In this document: piece by piece, positions 55,674-64,000 of the stretch
How positions within the stretch are numbered: position 1 is the stretch's first letter
How the letters are laid out: every line of letters starts with the position of its first letter
Assembly: GCF_002368095.1 (NCBI RefSeq)
Contig: NZ_AP018227.1
Coordinates: 2,832,598 to 2,896,597, forward strand
Direction of reading: 5' to 3'
Length of the DNA: 64,000 nt
From: Calothrix parasitica NIES-267
Lineage (GTDB): Bacteria; Cyanobacteriota; Cyanobacteriia; Cyanobacteriales; Nostocaceae
Made by a program: the position numbers and the translations under genes
Notes under the pieces: generated by a model
Databases searched by the model: none
Seen by the model: the letters and a program-made list of their open reading frames with translations, nothing else
What the model was told of the DNA's origin: nothing

Positions 55674-56579
55674 GTGAATACACAAGGCAAACGTTATACA
55701 ACCAAGCGTAAAGCAGTATTAAAAGCTTATTTATTAATTATTTGTTGTTCGTTTATTCAGGTCGTAAGTTTAATTTTATCTGAACCCTTTGTAACTTTAC
55801 TACAGAACTTTAATATTAATATTCCTGTCTTTATTTTACCGACAGTTATAATACTTTTACCTTTTTCTTCATGGTTTTATGTTAAAGACTTTATTGAAGA
55901 ATCTATAGAATATGAATCAAAAGAAAAAATAGAAAAAATTCGAGAAGAATATCAACAAGACATAAATCAAATCAAGGAAGAATATAAAAGAAAAGCACCT
56001 GAAGCAATTAAAGAAAGACAAGAGTTAGAATTTTTAGCTATTTGGACAGATAAAGAGCATTTAAATCATATTGACTTTAATGAAATGTCTGAAAATTTGC
56101 GTAAAGAATTAATGAAAGATAGAAGAGAATTTAAAGAAGTTTATCTTGATAATTTTAGAAAAAGATATGAAGCTCGTCAAGATATTGTAACTAATCTAAA
56201 TGATTTTTTATTAATGAGAATAGCACGAAAAGCAGGTGATTATTCTTTAAATAAAAAGCAAAATGGTCATATCACAAAGGAGGAAAATAAAATATATAAA
56301 AATATATATGCGATATTAAAAGCTTGGCTAATTTGCAGTATAAAATTTGATTGCGATATGCCAACACGGTCTTTACATCGAATTATCAAAAATAGCAAAT
56401 ACGAATTAGATGCTTTGAATTACACTAGAGACAATATATTGTTAGATGACAAAATAAAGGAAATATTCACAAATGACATGTCAAGAGAAATAATTAAAGA
56501 TTATATCAATAGATTTGTTGAAAAAATAAATACACATGCTAATTCATCTGATACTACTAAAGAGGTTCAATATCATTAA
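55674..56579 (+). CDS. Membrane-anchored coiled-coil protein of unknown function
   Basis: A 301-residue protein with a GTG start; GGAGA lies 8 bases upstream. Two N-terminal helices (AYLLIICCSFIQVVSLIL and FILPTVIILLPFSSWFYV) are followed by a charged coiled coil (KEKIEKIREEYQQDINQIKE, about 85-125). A basic and acidic helical domain follows to the end with no recognised motif. Very AT-rich codon use and the lack of relatives in memory suggest an accessory gene. Its last 23 bases overlap the convergent 83-residue gene. Confidence 0.65.
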   Translation: MNTQGKRYTTKRKAVLKAYLLIICCSFIQVVSLILSEPFVTLLQNFNINIPVFILPTVIILLPFSSWFYVKDFIEESIEYESKEKIEKIREEYQQDINQIKEEYKRKAPEAIKERQELEFLAIWTDKEHLNHIDFNEMSENLRKELMKDRREFKEVYLDNFRKRYEARQDIVTNLNDFLLMRIARKAGDYSLNKKQNGHITKEENKIYKNIYAILKAWLICSIKFDCDMPTRSLHRIIKNSKYELDALNYTRDNILLDDKIKEIFTNDMSREIIKDYINRFVEKINTHANSSDTTKEVQYH

Positions 56580-56808
56580 AATCAATCTCTTCATTTAAAA
56601 CTTCACTAAGGGTATTTTCATATTCAATCAGTTGCTCTAAACTTGGACAATTATATATTCTATTCTCATCATTTGTGATATATTCAAGCTTGTTATTTAT
56701 GTCTTCTAATATCTCATCATATTGACATTGATTTTGTAATTCATTAAAGACATCATTTATAATTTTTTTTGCAGTAATTAAAAGTTCTTCAATAGTAAAT
56801 TGAGCCAT
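56557..56808 (-). CDS. Small acidic helical protein, unknown function
   Basis: An 83-residue, strongly acidic protein (MAQFTIEELLITAKKIINDV, EYENTLSEVLNEEIDFNDIE). It is all helical by composition, with no membrane segment. It converges on and overlaps the 301-residue gene by 23 bases, with antisense ends. Both share an AT-rich style unlike their neighbours. I do not recognise the family. Confidence 0.55.
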   Translation of the reverse strand: MAQFTIEELLITAKKIINDVFNELQNQCQYDEILEDINNKLEYITNDENRIYNCPSLEQLIEYENTLSEVLNEEIDFNDIEPL

Positions 56809-57057
56809 TGTCTACACAGTTGTGAAATATTTACGAGGTTAATCGTATTTCTGAACCAGCAGTAAGTCACTACCGCAAACTAGGACACCTCAAAAATAAT
56901 CTTTCCCTCTCCTCAAACCAAAACCCAACAGCTATAAAAATCCACAATTCTACAAGTGCGATACGCTTTTCAAGCGTCTAGCCTCCGACTAATCGCATTC
57001 CTCCCCCAAATCCCCAAAACTCTGTCATAATCGGACATACATCTACCAACACATATA

Positions 57058-57975
57058 ATGTCCGCTGACGAATACGATACTCCGTGGAAAGAAGCGATTG
57101 AAATCTACTTTCGCGAATGCATTGAATTTTTCTTTCCGATTGCAGCAGCAGAAATAGACTGGGAACGAGGATATACTTTCCTTGATAAAGAATTACAGCA
57201 AGTTGTTCGAGATGCTGAATTTGGAAAAAGATTTGTAGATAAACTGGTTCAAGTTTGGCTAAAGGATGGTACGGAACAATGGGTGTTAATTCATCTGGAG
57301 GTGCAAAGTAATGAAGAAAAGGACTTTGCAAAACGGATGTATATCTACCACTATCGATTGTTTGACCGTTACAATCAATCTATAGCCAGTTTTGCTATTT
57401 TAGCTGACGAACGTCCAACATGGCGACCAAATCAGTTTCGCGATGAGTTATGGGGTTGTGAAGTTACTTTCAAGTTTCCCATTGTCAAGCTTCTTGATTA
57501 CTCCGAACAATGGAATCAATTAGAAGCAAGTTCAAATCCTTTTGCTACCGTAGTAATGGCGCATTTGAAAGCTAAAGAAACCCGTCAAGATAGCGAAATT
57601 CGCAAACGATGGAAGCTATATTTAACCAAACAACTTTACGAGAAAGGTTATCAAAGAGAAGATATCATCAATCTATTTCGATTTATAGATTGGGTGCTGA
57701 AATTACCGGAAGAATTAGAAACTAGTTTTCGGAATGAAGTAACTGAATATGAGGAGAACAAAAAAATGCCTTATGTAACTAGTGTTGAGAGAAGGGGAAT
57801 TAAGCAAGGAATACTTAAAGGTATCGAAGCACTCTTAGAAGTGAAATTTGGTACTGAAGGTTTGGAGATTTTACCAGAAATTTCTCAAATACAAGATGTG
57901 GATGTATTAGAGTCAATTCTTACTGGAATTAAAACTAAGAATACTTTACAAGAAATACGAGAAATTTATCTTTAA
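57058..57975 (+). CDS. Rpn/PD-(D/E)XK-type transposase-like nuclease family protein
   Basis: A 305-residue protein. It starts DEYDTPWKEAIEIYFRECIE and has DKLVQVWLKDGTEQWVLIHL followed by EVQ, the D..ExQ-type nuclease strand. KDFAKRMYIYHYRLFDRY and a DUF4351-like C-terminus (EALLEVKFGTEGLEILPEI) follow. These are Rpn/YhgA-like putative transposases with nuclease activity that are abundant in cyanobacteria. It is a free-standing gene with its own terminator and no inverted repeats seen. The upstream 249 bases are non-coding. Confidence 0.85.
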   Translation: MSADEYDTPWKEAIEIYFRECIEFFFPIAAAEIDWERGYTFLDKELQQVVRDAEFGKRFVDKLVQVWLKDGTEQWVLIHLEVQSNEEKDFAKRMYIYHYRLFDRYNQSIASFAILADERPTWRPNQFRDELWGCEVTFKFPIVKLLDYSEQWNQLEASSNPFATVVMAHLKAKETRQDSEIRKRWKLYLTKQLYEKGYQREDIINLFRFIDWVLKLPEELETSFRNEVTEYEENKKMPYVTSVERRGIKQGILKGIEALLEVKFGTEGLEILPEISQIQDVDVLESILTGIKTKNTLQEIREIYL

Positions 57976-58028
57976 ATCTCTTATTGCTTCTAGATAAAAC
58001 ATCACCTGAATTAACCATTAATGTTTTT

Positions 58029-58058
58029 ACCCTTCTCTATTTATGGGAAGGGTTTTTA
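58029..58058 (+). terminator. Terminator of the Rpn-like gene
   Basis: ACCCTTC and GAAGGGT arms with a CTATTTATGG-type loop, followed by a T5 run, about 55 bases after the stop. Confidence 0.8.
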
Positions 58059-58268
58059 ATTTATTGAAGTATTTTTCAAAAGTTATCTAATAATATCTAA
58101 TACATTTACAAATAATTCCTAAAAAATTAACCTCTGTACTTTTAAATTAAAACTTATCCTTTAAGACAGATAAATAAAATGCCTTTACTACCCCATTAGG
58201 GAGATAACTTTGGCTGATAAATCTCATAAATTGACTTAATAGAAGCAATCTTAGAAAAATTAATCTTA

Positions 58269-59009
58269 ATGACACAAACTAAAGGGTTAGGGGAAGAAGC
58301 GCTAAATAAAGCCGCAGAAGTAGGAATGGCTAGTCAGTTGGATGAAGTTGAAGGCTTAGATGTTGATATCCAAACCAATGCTCTTCAAGCGGTTCAGGGT
58401 AAGGTAGAATCGGTTGATATCGATGGCGATGGTTTGGTAATGAATAAAGACCTTCGCATGGAAGAATTAGATATGCATATTGATAACGTAGCTATCAATC
58501 CTATGAGCGCTGCATTTGGGAAAATTGAGCTTACCAAACCGACTACAGGTAGCGTGCGAGTTGTTTTACTAGAAGAAGATATTAATCGCGCTTTTTATTC
58601 TGAATATGTCCAGCAACAGTTAATGAGTCAGAAAATTAATATTAATGGAAAAACTACAAGTATTGTCCCTAGGAAAGTAGATTTTCGTTTACCGGGGAAA
58701 GGCAAAGTAGAGTTAGATGCTACTTTAATATTGAAAGAAACAAACGAAACCAAAAAAGTTGCATTTTCCGCAGTACCTAATGTAAGTAGTGATGGTAAAA
58801 CTGTAACTTTGGACAATATTGATTATGGGAACAACGAAGAAACTTCTCCTGAATTAACACAAGCATTAATAAATCAAACCAGCGGATTATTAAATCTAAG
58901 CAACTTTGATTTGGAAGGAATGGATGTAACGGTTAAAAGTTTGGAAGTAGAAGCTGGAAAATTAATAATGTTAGCTGAAGCTTACGTTGAAAAAATTCCA
59001 ACAGAGTAA
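58269..59009 (+). CDS. DUF2993 (LmeA-like) protein
   Basis: A 246-residue protein of the cyanobacterial DUF2993 family. Marks are GEEALNKAAEVGMASQLDEV, NALQAVQGKVESVDIDGDGL, DMHIDNVAINPMSAAFGKIE, LLEEDINRAFYSEYVQQQL and the late MDVTVKSLEVEAGKLIMLAE. LmeA in mycobacteria binds phospholipid; the fold is probably of a lipid-transfer type. There is no signal peptide here. It stands upstream of a nested-repeat region and, further on, an MlaE-type permease, but the spacing is too large for an operon. Confidence 0.85.
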   Translation: MTQTKGLGEEALNKAAEVGMASQLDEVEGLDVDIQTNALQAVQGKVESVDIDGDGLVMNKDLRMEELDMHIDNVAINPMSAAFGKIELTKPTTGSVRVVLLEEDINRAFYSEYVQQQLMSQKININGKTTSIVPRKVDFRLPGKGKVELDATLILKETNETKKVAFSAVPNVSSDGKTVTLDNIDYGNNEETSPELTQALINQTSGLLNLSNFDLEGMDVTVKSLEVEAGKLIMLAEAYVEKIPTE

Positions 59010-59112
59010 TCAGTGAGCAGTTGTTCATCCGGAAGATGTGGATCGTCAGTTAGTAGTTAAAATTTACCAATCATATAATCGACACAAAATTTCTGTTATC
59101 GGTAATGGCAAT

Positions 59113-59314
59113 CCAGAAGGGGAGCATCCCAATTTTGCAAATTTACCAAGATATTGATTGTCATTGCGAATGGAGCGAAGCGGAATGAAGCAATCGCAAA
59201 GTCTAGTTATTGCGATTACTATCTCCCTCCGGGAGACGCTTCGCTAACGCTTCATTTCATTACGCTCGTAATGACAAACTATATTTTTCCACATTTGGGA
59301 TGCTCCCTCCAGAA
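59113..59314. repeat. Nested intergenic repeats
   Basis: The outer pair GGGAGCATCCCAA (59120-59132) and TTGGGATGCTCCC (59295-59307) is a perfect 13-bp inverted repeat. Between them is a second element with ends GTCATTGCGA and near-complementary TAATGAC (59159-59274), carrying GGAGCGAAGCGGAATGAAG and GACGCTTCGCTAACGCTTC. The inner one looks inserted into the outer. The short open frame inside is not a gene. Confidence 0.7.
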
Positions 59315-59367
59315 GAACCTGAAATTAGTTAACAGCGAACAGTCAATAATTACTAATTATTAATTAA

Positions 59368-59407
59368 AAGGTGTGTTGTATTAAATTAATCAGCGCACTT
59401 TTTTTTA
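59368..59407 (+). terminator. Possible terminator
   Basis: AAAGGTGTGTTG and CAGCGCACTTTT pair with G-U pairs around an AT-rich loop and are followed by TTTT. It is 360 bases after the DUF2993 gene, so its target is uncertain. Confidence 0.4.
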
Positions 59408-59481
59408 TTCAATTAATATGAAAATCTCTTTTCCTAATGCCTAACTCTCAATTTATAATCTCAATTCATGAGTATTTAAAT

Positions 59482-59712
59482 ATGCAAATAAGAGTTAAAG
59501 TTAAACCTAATTCTAAAGAGCAAACAATTATTGAAGAGGAAGATGGTAGTCTTACTATACGTTTAAAATCTCCTCCTGTTGATGGTAAGGCTAATCAAGA
59601 ATTAATTAAGGTAATGTCAAAAAAATATAATGTACCAAAATCTCATATCAGTATTAAATCTGGTGCTTCCTCACGTCAAAAGCTGATTGAGGTTGATACA
59701 ACAGATGAGTAA
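59482..59712 (+). CDS. DUF167 (YggU) family protein
   Basis: About 76 residues from the ATG at 59482. [20 protein letters not shown] is followed by [20 protein letters not shown] and [17 protein letters not shown], the DUF167 pattern (PPVDGKAN, GxxSRxK). An upstream ATG at 59437 adds 15 residues not seen in the family. The function of YggU proteins is unknown. STRR heptamers of CCCCAAT type follow at 59729-59757. Confidence 0.85.
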   Translation: MQIRVKVKPNSKEQTIIEEEDGSLTIRLKSPPVDGKANQELIKVMSKKYNVPKSHISIKSGASSRQKLIEVDTTDE

Positions 59713-59815
59713 AGACAGACTCTAAATTTATTCCCCATCCCCAATCCCCAATCCCCAATTACCTATTACCATTTACGTTAGAATTGCAACCAAAAGCAAG
59801 CAGGAAATGTAAGTT

Positions 59816-60553
59816 GTGCGTTTAATTTCCGCTCTACTGTTGTTTGGTCAAGTTTGGTTGCGTTTGTTACGAGGAAAAACCTGTTACCGAAATATTTTAG
59901 AACACATGGTGAAAGTCGGACCTGGTTCAATTTCTCCAGTACTGCTTGTCAGCTTTTTTGCAGGTATGATTTTTACGATTCAAACTGCGAGAGAACTAGT
60001 CAATTTTGGCGCTGTTAATGCTGTTGGTGGTGCTTTTGCTTTGGCTTTCTGTCGCGAACTAGCACCAATTCTAACGGCTAGTATAATTGCGGGACAAGTG
60101 GGTTCGGCTTTTGCTGCGGAAATCGGTGCAATGATTGTCAGCGAGCAAGTTGATGCACTTTATATGTTGAGAACTAATCCGATTGATTATTTAGTTCTTC
60201 CTAGAGTTGTTGCTTGTTGTTTATTTGTGCCGATTTTAACTATTTTTTCTCTAGTCACGGGAATTATTGGTGGCATTTTTGCAGCTGGAGAGTTTTATCA
60301 AGTAGTTCCAGAAATATTTTTGGAATCGGTCAGGGAGTTTCTACAGCCTTCGGATTTATTTATTATCTTATTCAAAGGTTTTGTTTTTGGTGTTTCGGTT
60401 GCTTTTATCGGTTGTTGCTACGGTTTATCTACTTGTGGTGGTGCGAAGGAAGTAGGTGAATCGGCAACAAAGGCTGTTGTAAGCGGTTGGGTAACTATTT
60501 TTATTATGGATTTCTTTCTATCTTTACTATTTTTTGAAAAGCCAGTATTTTAA
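59816..60553 (+). CDS. MlaE-family ABC transporter permease
   Basis: A 245-residue membrane protein with a GTG start preceded by AGGA. The family blocks are GPGSISPVLLVSFFAGMIFT, REL-type ISGQVGSAFAAEIGAM equivalents (AGQVGSAFAAEIGAMIVSEQ), DALYMLRTNPIDYLVLPRVV and IGCCYGLSTCGGAKEVGEST. It is the permease of lipid-trafficking Mla/TGD-type systems. The ATPase and substrate-binding genes are not adjacent. An IS66 element is inserted about 100 bases downstream. Confidence 0.92.
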   Translation: MRLISALLLFGQVWLRLLRGKTCYRNILEHMVKVGPGSISPVLLVSFFAGMIFTIQTARELVNFGAVNAVGGAFALAFCRELAPILTASIIAGQVGSAFAAEIGAMIVSEQVDALYMLRTNPIDYLVLPRVVACCLFVPILTIFSLVTGIIGGIFAAGEFYQVVPEIFLESVREFLQPSDLFIILFKGFVFGVSVAFIGCCYGLSTCGGAKEVGESATKAVVSGWVTIFIMDFFLSLLFFEKPVF

Positions 60554-60648
60554 CTATCTTATACATACTGTAAATTAATGTATCAATTATTAGGATTGAA
60601 ATTAGGAAGCTTTGAAGTAATCCATTGCTAATTGTAATTTTTACTATC

Positions 60649-60656
60649 AATATTCG
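60649..60656. repeat. Target-site duplication, left copy (AATATTCG)
   Basis: An 8-bp AATATTCG directly before the left end of the IS66 element. The matching copy is at 62455-62462. Confidence 0.93.
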
Positions 60657-62454
60657 GTATCCCCTCAAAATTTCGGGGTAGGGAGTTATTGGGGTATCCA
60701 TGACCAACCAAATGGATTGTAAGAAGACTTCTCCTGAATAATAGTCCCCAAAGATGGAATATTTTCAATTTGAGAAATGCGGTCGCGGATATATTCAAAA
60801 AAGCTGATGCCTAGTTTGCGAGTAGTGTCAACAAGAGACATAAAAACATCCCATGCCTTTGTGCCTTGTTCGGTTTGAGTGGCATAACTAATATTACGTC
60901 GCTGTACCATAGTTCTAGCAGCCAACTCAGCAGGATTGTTATGCAATGGTAATTCTGGATGCTCCAGAACAAGAAGCAACTCATCCACTTTCAAAGCAGT
61001 TAATCGTTTTCGTTCATCTAACTGCTCGTAACCAGTTTTTTCGGTAAAAAGGTTCCAAAATTCCATTTCTAGTTGGTGAGCTTTATCCCAATTAGGAGAA
61101 TCTCGGTAAGCCAATAATTTTCGGTAATAATTCCAGAATCGTTCCAGAAAATCATCTAAAAGTTTTTGGTGACAAGCCACAAATGGAGTTAACTTCTTAT
61201 AATGTCGTCCTTCATGTACCCAACACAAAGCTAAATCCGAAGTTAGTAACTTGAACTGCGGAGCATCATCGCATAGTAGAGTATTAATAACCGGAATGGT
61301 CGATTGCTGATGATAAAAGGCAATTGCACCTGCTTCGTATACACGGGTACGATGTTGAGAACCTAATTTACTCAAATACTCATCAACTAAGACATTAAAC
61401 TCAGTTTCCGTAAAAGCTGTTTTCTGAGGTAATAATTTGAGTTGATTAATCCACTTTGTTGGTAGGTTAAAAGTCTCTAATAACTCGTATGTGAGAGAGT
61501 TCAGCACAAACTCAAGTTCAGTTGTGTTTTGCAATACCTTTAAGACACTCAAACGGTCTTTATTTCTTGTCGTTTGATAAATTGTATATAAAGGGTTACA
61601 AATTACGTTTGTTGTGTGATTGACTCCACCTACACGCGCACCTGTTTGGTCAAAATGCTGCCAAGGACTACTTGCTAAACCTTCTGCACATACTTCTTTA
61701 TACTCTGCAACAAAAATTTCTTGATTTTTAATTAACAAATTCGATAGATATCCCGCACTCATTGAAATACCAATATCTTTCAAAAATTCCAGAAGCTTAC
61801 CTTGGGTTATGTTTCCACCATAATACAAGCTCATTACTAAGGCTTTTATCCCCGGACCGAATTCTCCGTCGTAACCCTCTGGCAAGGATGCTGGCGGAAG
61901 TTTTTCCTGTTTGTGATGAGTAGTATTTTTGTTTACGGAATAATACGTTGTCCGTTGTCAGCAAAATGTCTTGGATGACTACTTCTTCATAACCCTTAAA
62001 TTCTGCATTTGCTGGTAGTTTCTCTTTTGGATAGGTAACTATCTCTTCGCGATCTATTTTTATAGTCTCGTTTTTACTTCTTTTATGATGTTCTGTTGGA
62101 GTTTTTCGCTCTTTTTCGGACGAATGGTCGTTTTTAAACCCTTTCTTCTTATTCGCTTTGATATCTGGTTTGCCTTCTTCACCCTTAAGACGGTTGTTTT
62201 CGTCTCGCAGTTTTTGGTTTTCTTCTCGTAGTTCTTTGATTTCTACTTGCTGTTGTTCTATCAGGTTAAGTAATATTTCTACTGTCCGACGCATTGATTC
62301 ATCTGCAATCTCTCTGGTGTCGATGGTTTGCAGCACTGTAGATACTAGATTCTCGGCTTCGGATTTTTGCGTCATGTGTCATATTCTATAACGCAGTCTG
62401 TACCAATTTACATTCTCCAAAATTTATTTCTACCCCGATTTACCGAGCGGATAC
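60657..62454 (-). mobile_element. Complete IS66-family insertion sequence (1798 bp)
   Basis: Terminal inverted repeats are GTATCCCCTC..TCGGGGTAG (60657-60681) and the complement CTACCCCGA..GAGCGGATAC (62430-62454), 18 of 25 identical. The element is flanked by perfect 8-bp direct repeats AATATTCG, the duplication length known for IS66. It carries a single IS66-type transposase gene (tnpC), without tnpA or tnpB, as in the smaller ISBst12-like group. The intact target duplication points to a recent insertion. Confidence 0.93.
60686..62375 (-). pseudogene. tnpC: IS66 transposase, split by a single-base frameshift
   Basis: The first part (62375 to 61797) gives 192 residues: a coiled coil (VEIKELREENQKLRDENNRL), then a lysine-rich segment and KYYSSQTGK. 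The second frame (from about 61905 to 60686) continues KLPPASLPEGYDGEFGPGIK, then the DDE domain: Asp in HFDQTGARVGG, Asp in LLCDDAPQF and Glu in NNPAELAARTM. The frames join at a run of five T on the plus strand (61901-61905). With four, the reading would be continuous (GKLPPASLPEG). It is a +1 base insertion, sequencing error or slippage site. Confidence 0.9.
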
Positions 62455-62462
62455 AATATTCG
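62455..62462. repeat. Target-site duplication, right copy (AATATTCG)
   Basis: AATATTCG directly after the right end of the IS66 element, identical to 60649-60656. Confidence 0.93.
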
Positions 62463-62487
62463 GTATTGCTGATTAAAAGTATGATTT

Positions 62488-62558
62488 GCCCCCCAGCCCC
62501 CAATTGTGGGGGAGAAGAATAATTTCAAGTCCCCGCTTATTTGAGGGATTTAGGGGGC
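62488..62558. repeat. GC-rich palindromic repeat (GCCCCCCAGCCCCCAATTGTGGGGG..AGGGGGC)
   Basis: A CCCCCAATTGTGGGGG hairpin nested in GCCCCCC..TAGGGGGC arms. It is of the dispersed type seen between cyanobacterial genes. It lies in the leader region of the lipoxygenase gene. Confidence 0.65.
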
Positions 62559-62718
62559 TAGTAAATATGAAAAAAATAAATTCATATTTCAATATGGCTA
62601 ACGGCTGCGCGTTTCAGCAACGCCCAATATTCTATTACTGAAATTTTATCAATAAGTGCATGTACAGCGCTTAACCATTCCTAATAATAGATGGCTGCGA
62701 ATTTTATAGGGGAATAAT

Positions 62719-64000
62719 ATGATGCGAAAGCCCACTCCAAAACAACTAAGACAAGAATTAGTTGAACAGTATGTTCTATCGCGACGTACCATGATGGCAT
62801 TGATGGCTTTGGTCTGCACTCCCGGTTTGGAAACTTTAGTAAACACCAAAACGAAACCCGACATACCCGAGCCACCAGAAAATCCGAGCATCCCGAGCCT
62901 ACCTCAAAAAGATTCAAGCGCAACTCGACAAGAACGACAAATGCAGCTGCAACAGACTCGTGAAGAATATCGGTTAGATTTGCGATTACCAAATTCGCCC
63001 AGAGTCGAGACTCTACCAGAGCGAGAAGCATTTTCTGAAGGATATCAAAATAATCGAGCAGCTTTGTCGGAAAAAGTAGTAGCCAATCAAGAAGCATTTA
63101 TAGAGAATGCTCAACCTTTTCAAAGCCTTGATGACTATGCTGCTCTATTTCCCGCTTTACCGTTACCCGATATTGCTCAAAATTTTCGCGATGACGATGT
63201 ATTTGCACGACAGCGACTTTCTAGTCCTAACCCGATGGAATTGAGAAATGTTCTCACGCTTGATTACGATATTCGCGACAAATTTGAGATTACGGACGAT
63301 ATTTTTAGAGCCGTGTTGAGTGCAAAAACAGGCAGGAAGCGTATTAATACAACTCTCGATAGGGCTATCAAAGAAGGAGGTTTGTTTGTCACCGATTATG
63401 GGGTAATCGATAATCTTCAGCCTGGAGAAAACAAATTTATCGCTGCTCCAATAGCGCTTTATGTCAGTGAAAGGATTCGTGGTGATTTTCAATTAATTCC
63501 CATTGCTATTCAGTTGGGACAGGTACCGGGTGAAAGTTTAGTTTGTACACCTTTAGATGGTGTCGATTGGACTTTAGCCAAGCTGATTACCCAAACTGCT
63601 GACCATTTCGTCCATCAGCTTTATCGTCATTTGGGACAAGCTCATCTAGTAATGGAAGCAATTGCATTAGCTACTGTACGGGAGCTAGCTGCTCGACACC
63701 CAGTGAACGTACTCTTAAAGCCCCATTTTGAGTTCACAATGGCAATCAATAACTTTGCTGATGAAGTGTTGATTAATCCGGGGGGATTGGTTGATATTGT
63801 TTTTCCCGGTACTTTAGAAAGCTCGCTGCAACTTACCGAAAAAGGTGTATCTGACTATTTCAACAACTTTAGTGACTTTGCACTCCCAAATAACTTACGT
63901 CAGCGCGGTGTTGATAATCGTTTTACCTTGAGAGATTTTCCATATCGAGATGACGGATTGCTTATCTGGAATACTTTAGAAAACTATGTAAGTAGATATA
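62719..64000 (+). CDS. Lipoxygenase, 3' end cut by window edge
   Basis: At least 427 residues are open to the end of the window. The start is ATG 62719 (or 62722) after a GGGGAA site. The N-terminus is basic (SRRTMMALMALVCTPGLE) with a twin-arginine-like stretch. The lipoxygenase domain has DDDVFARQRLSSPNPMEL, GLFVTDYGVIDNL, FIAAPIALYV and PIAIQLGQVPG. The iron-region histidines are His299, 304, 309, 327 and 336, fitting H-x4-H-x4-H-x17-H-x8-H, then HFEFTMAINNFADEVLINPG. The last ligands (distal His/Asn and the C-terminal Ile) would lie beyond the window. It probably dioxygenates polyunsaturated fatty acids. Short minus-strand frames here are shadows. Confidence 0.92.
   Translation, partial: MMRKPTPKQLRQELVEQYVLSRRTMMALMALVCTPGLETLVNTKTKPDIPEPPENPSIPSLPQKDSSATRQERQMQLQQTREEYRLDLRLPNSPRVETLPEREAFSEGYQNNRAALSEKVVANQEAFIENAQPFQSLDDYAALFPALPLPDIAQNFRDDDVFARQRLSSPNPMELRNVLTLDYDIRDKFEITDDIFRAVLSAKTGRKRINTTLDRAIKEGGLFVTDYGVIDNLQPGENKFIAAPIALYVSERIRGDFQLIPIAIQLGQVPGESLVCTPLDGVDWTLAKLITQTADHFVHQLYRHLGQAHLVMEAIALATVRELAARHPVNVLLKPHFEFTMAINNFADEVLINPGGLVDIVFPGTLESSLQLTEKGVSDYFNNFSDFALPNNLRQRGVDNRFTLRDFPYRDDGLLIWNTLENYVSRY

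Noticed and set aside
59154-59363. 69-codon frame
   Set aside because: Falls within the nested palindromic repeats; no ribosome-binding site or family match.
62649-63492. Minus-strand frames of 80-138 codons
   Set aside because: Antisense shadows of the lipoxygenase gene, whose plus-strand frame has clear motifs.
1-64000. tRNA and rRNA genes
   Set aside because: No T-loop (GGTTCRA) with a matching cloverleaf and no rRNA signature was found by eye on either strand.

Overview
The window reads as chromosomal DNA of a filamentous, probably heterocyst-forming cyanobacterium (Nostocales, Rivularia/Calothrix-like). The reasons are the AT-rich composition, many short tandemly repeated heptamers (STRRs) between genes, several families of dispersed palindromes, the rbp-rpsU pair (RRM RNA-binding protein next to ribosomal protein S21), an 8-HDF-type photolyase, fused PRODH-P5CDH, a PEP-CTERM protein and an RTX/ELWxxDGT giant protein. 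The organism call is inference; no 16S or tRNA gene was seen.

Layout. 1-1.1 kb: truncated fasciclin gene and a cold-shock-type RRM gene with a structured leader. 1.1-3.4 kb: two-gene D-amino-acid module (DgcN-like protein plus fold-III PLP racemase). 3.4-8.7 kb: repeat-rich spacer, pentapeptide and small hypothetical genes, class II glutamine amidotransferase, class II aldolase, DUF218 protein. 9-20.5 kb: photolyase, PEP-CTERM protein, a 1376-residue membrane protein, FtsH protease, dGTPase, separated by MITE-like elements. 20.5-27.1 kb: one 2178-residue secreted protein. 27.5-35.9 kb: Gfo/Idh/MocA oxidoreductase, pilin-like protein, rpsU and rbp, argD, RluA pseudouridine synthase, SUKH-like protein, GHL10 hydrolase. 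36-43.9 kb: DoxX, peroxiredoxin-like, second GHL10 paralogue, orphan MazE with a toxin remnant, pentapeptide protein, aldo/keto reductase, PH-domain protein, AlkB. 44-53 kb: GT39-like transferase with TPRs, GNAT, PutA-like enzyme, kinase-TPR protein. 53-60.6 kb: UbiD, a transposase N-terminal domain, an unknown coiled-coil protein, Rpn-like nuclease, DUF2993, DUF167, MlaE permease. 60.6-62.5 kb: a complete IS66-family element with a perfect 8-bp target duplication and a frameshifted transposase. 62.7 kb to the end: the 5' part of a lipoxygenase gene running off the window.

Most genes are single transcription units; clear co-directional pairs are dgcN-like/racemase, the two small genes at 4.2-4.9 kb, rbp/rpsU and SUKH/RluA. 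The most notable signals are the racemase-DgcN pairing, the multi-domain giant protein, repeat DNA that has entered coding frames (two unrelated membrane proteins carry the same TRRQGDK-type insert), a kinase domain lacking its catalytic Asp, and several gene remnants (mazF, four-helix-bundle protein, a nuclease-like C-terminus).
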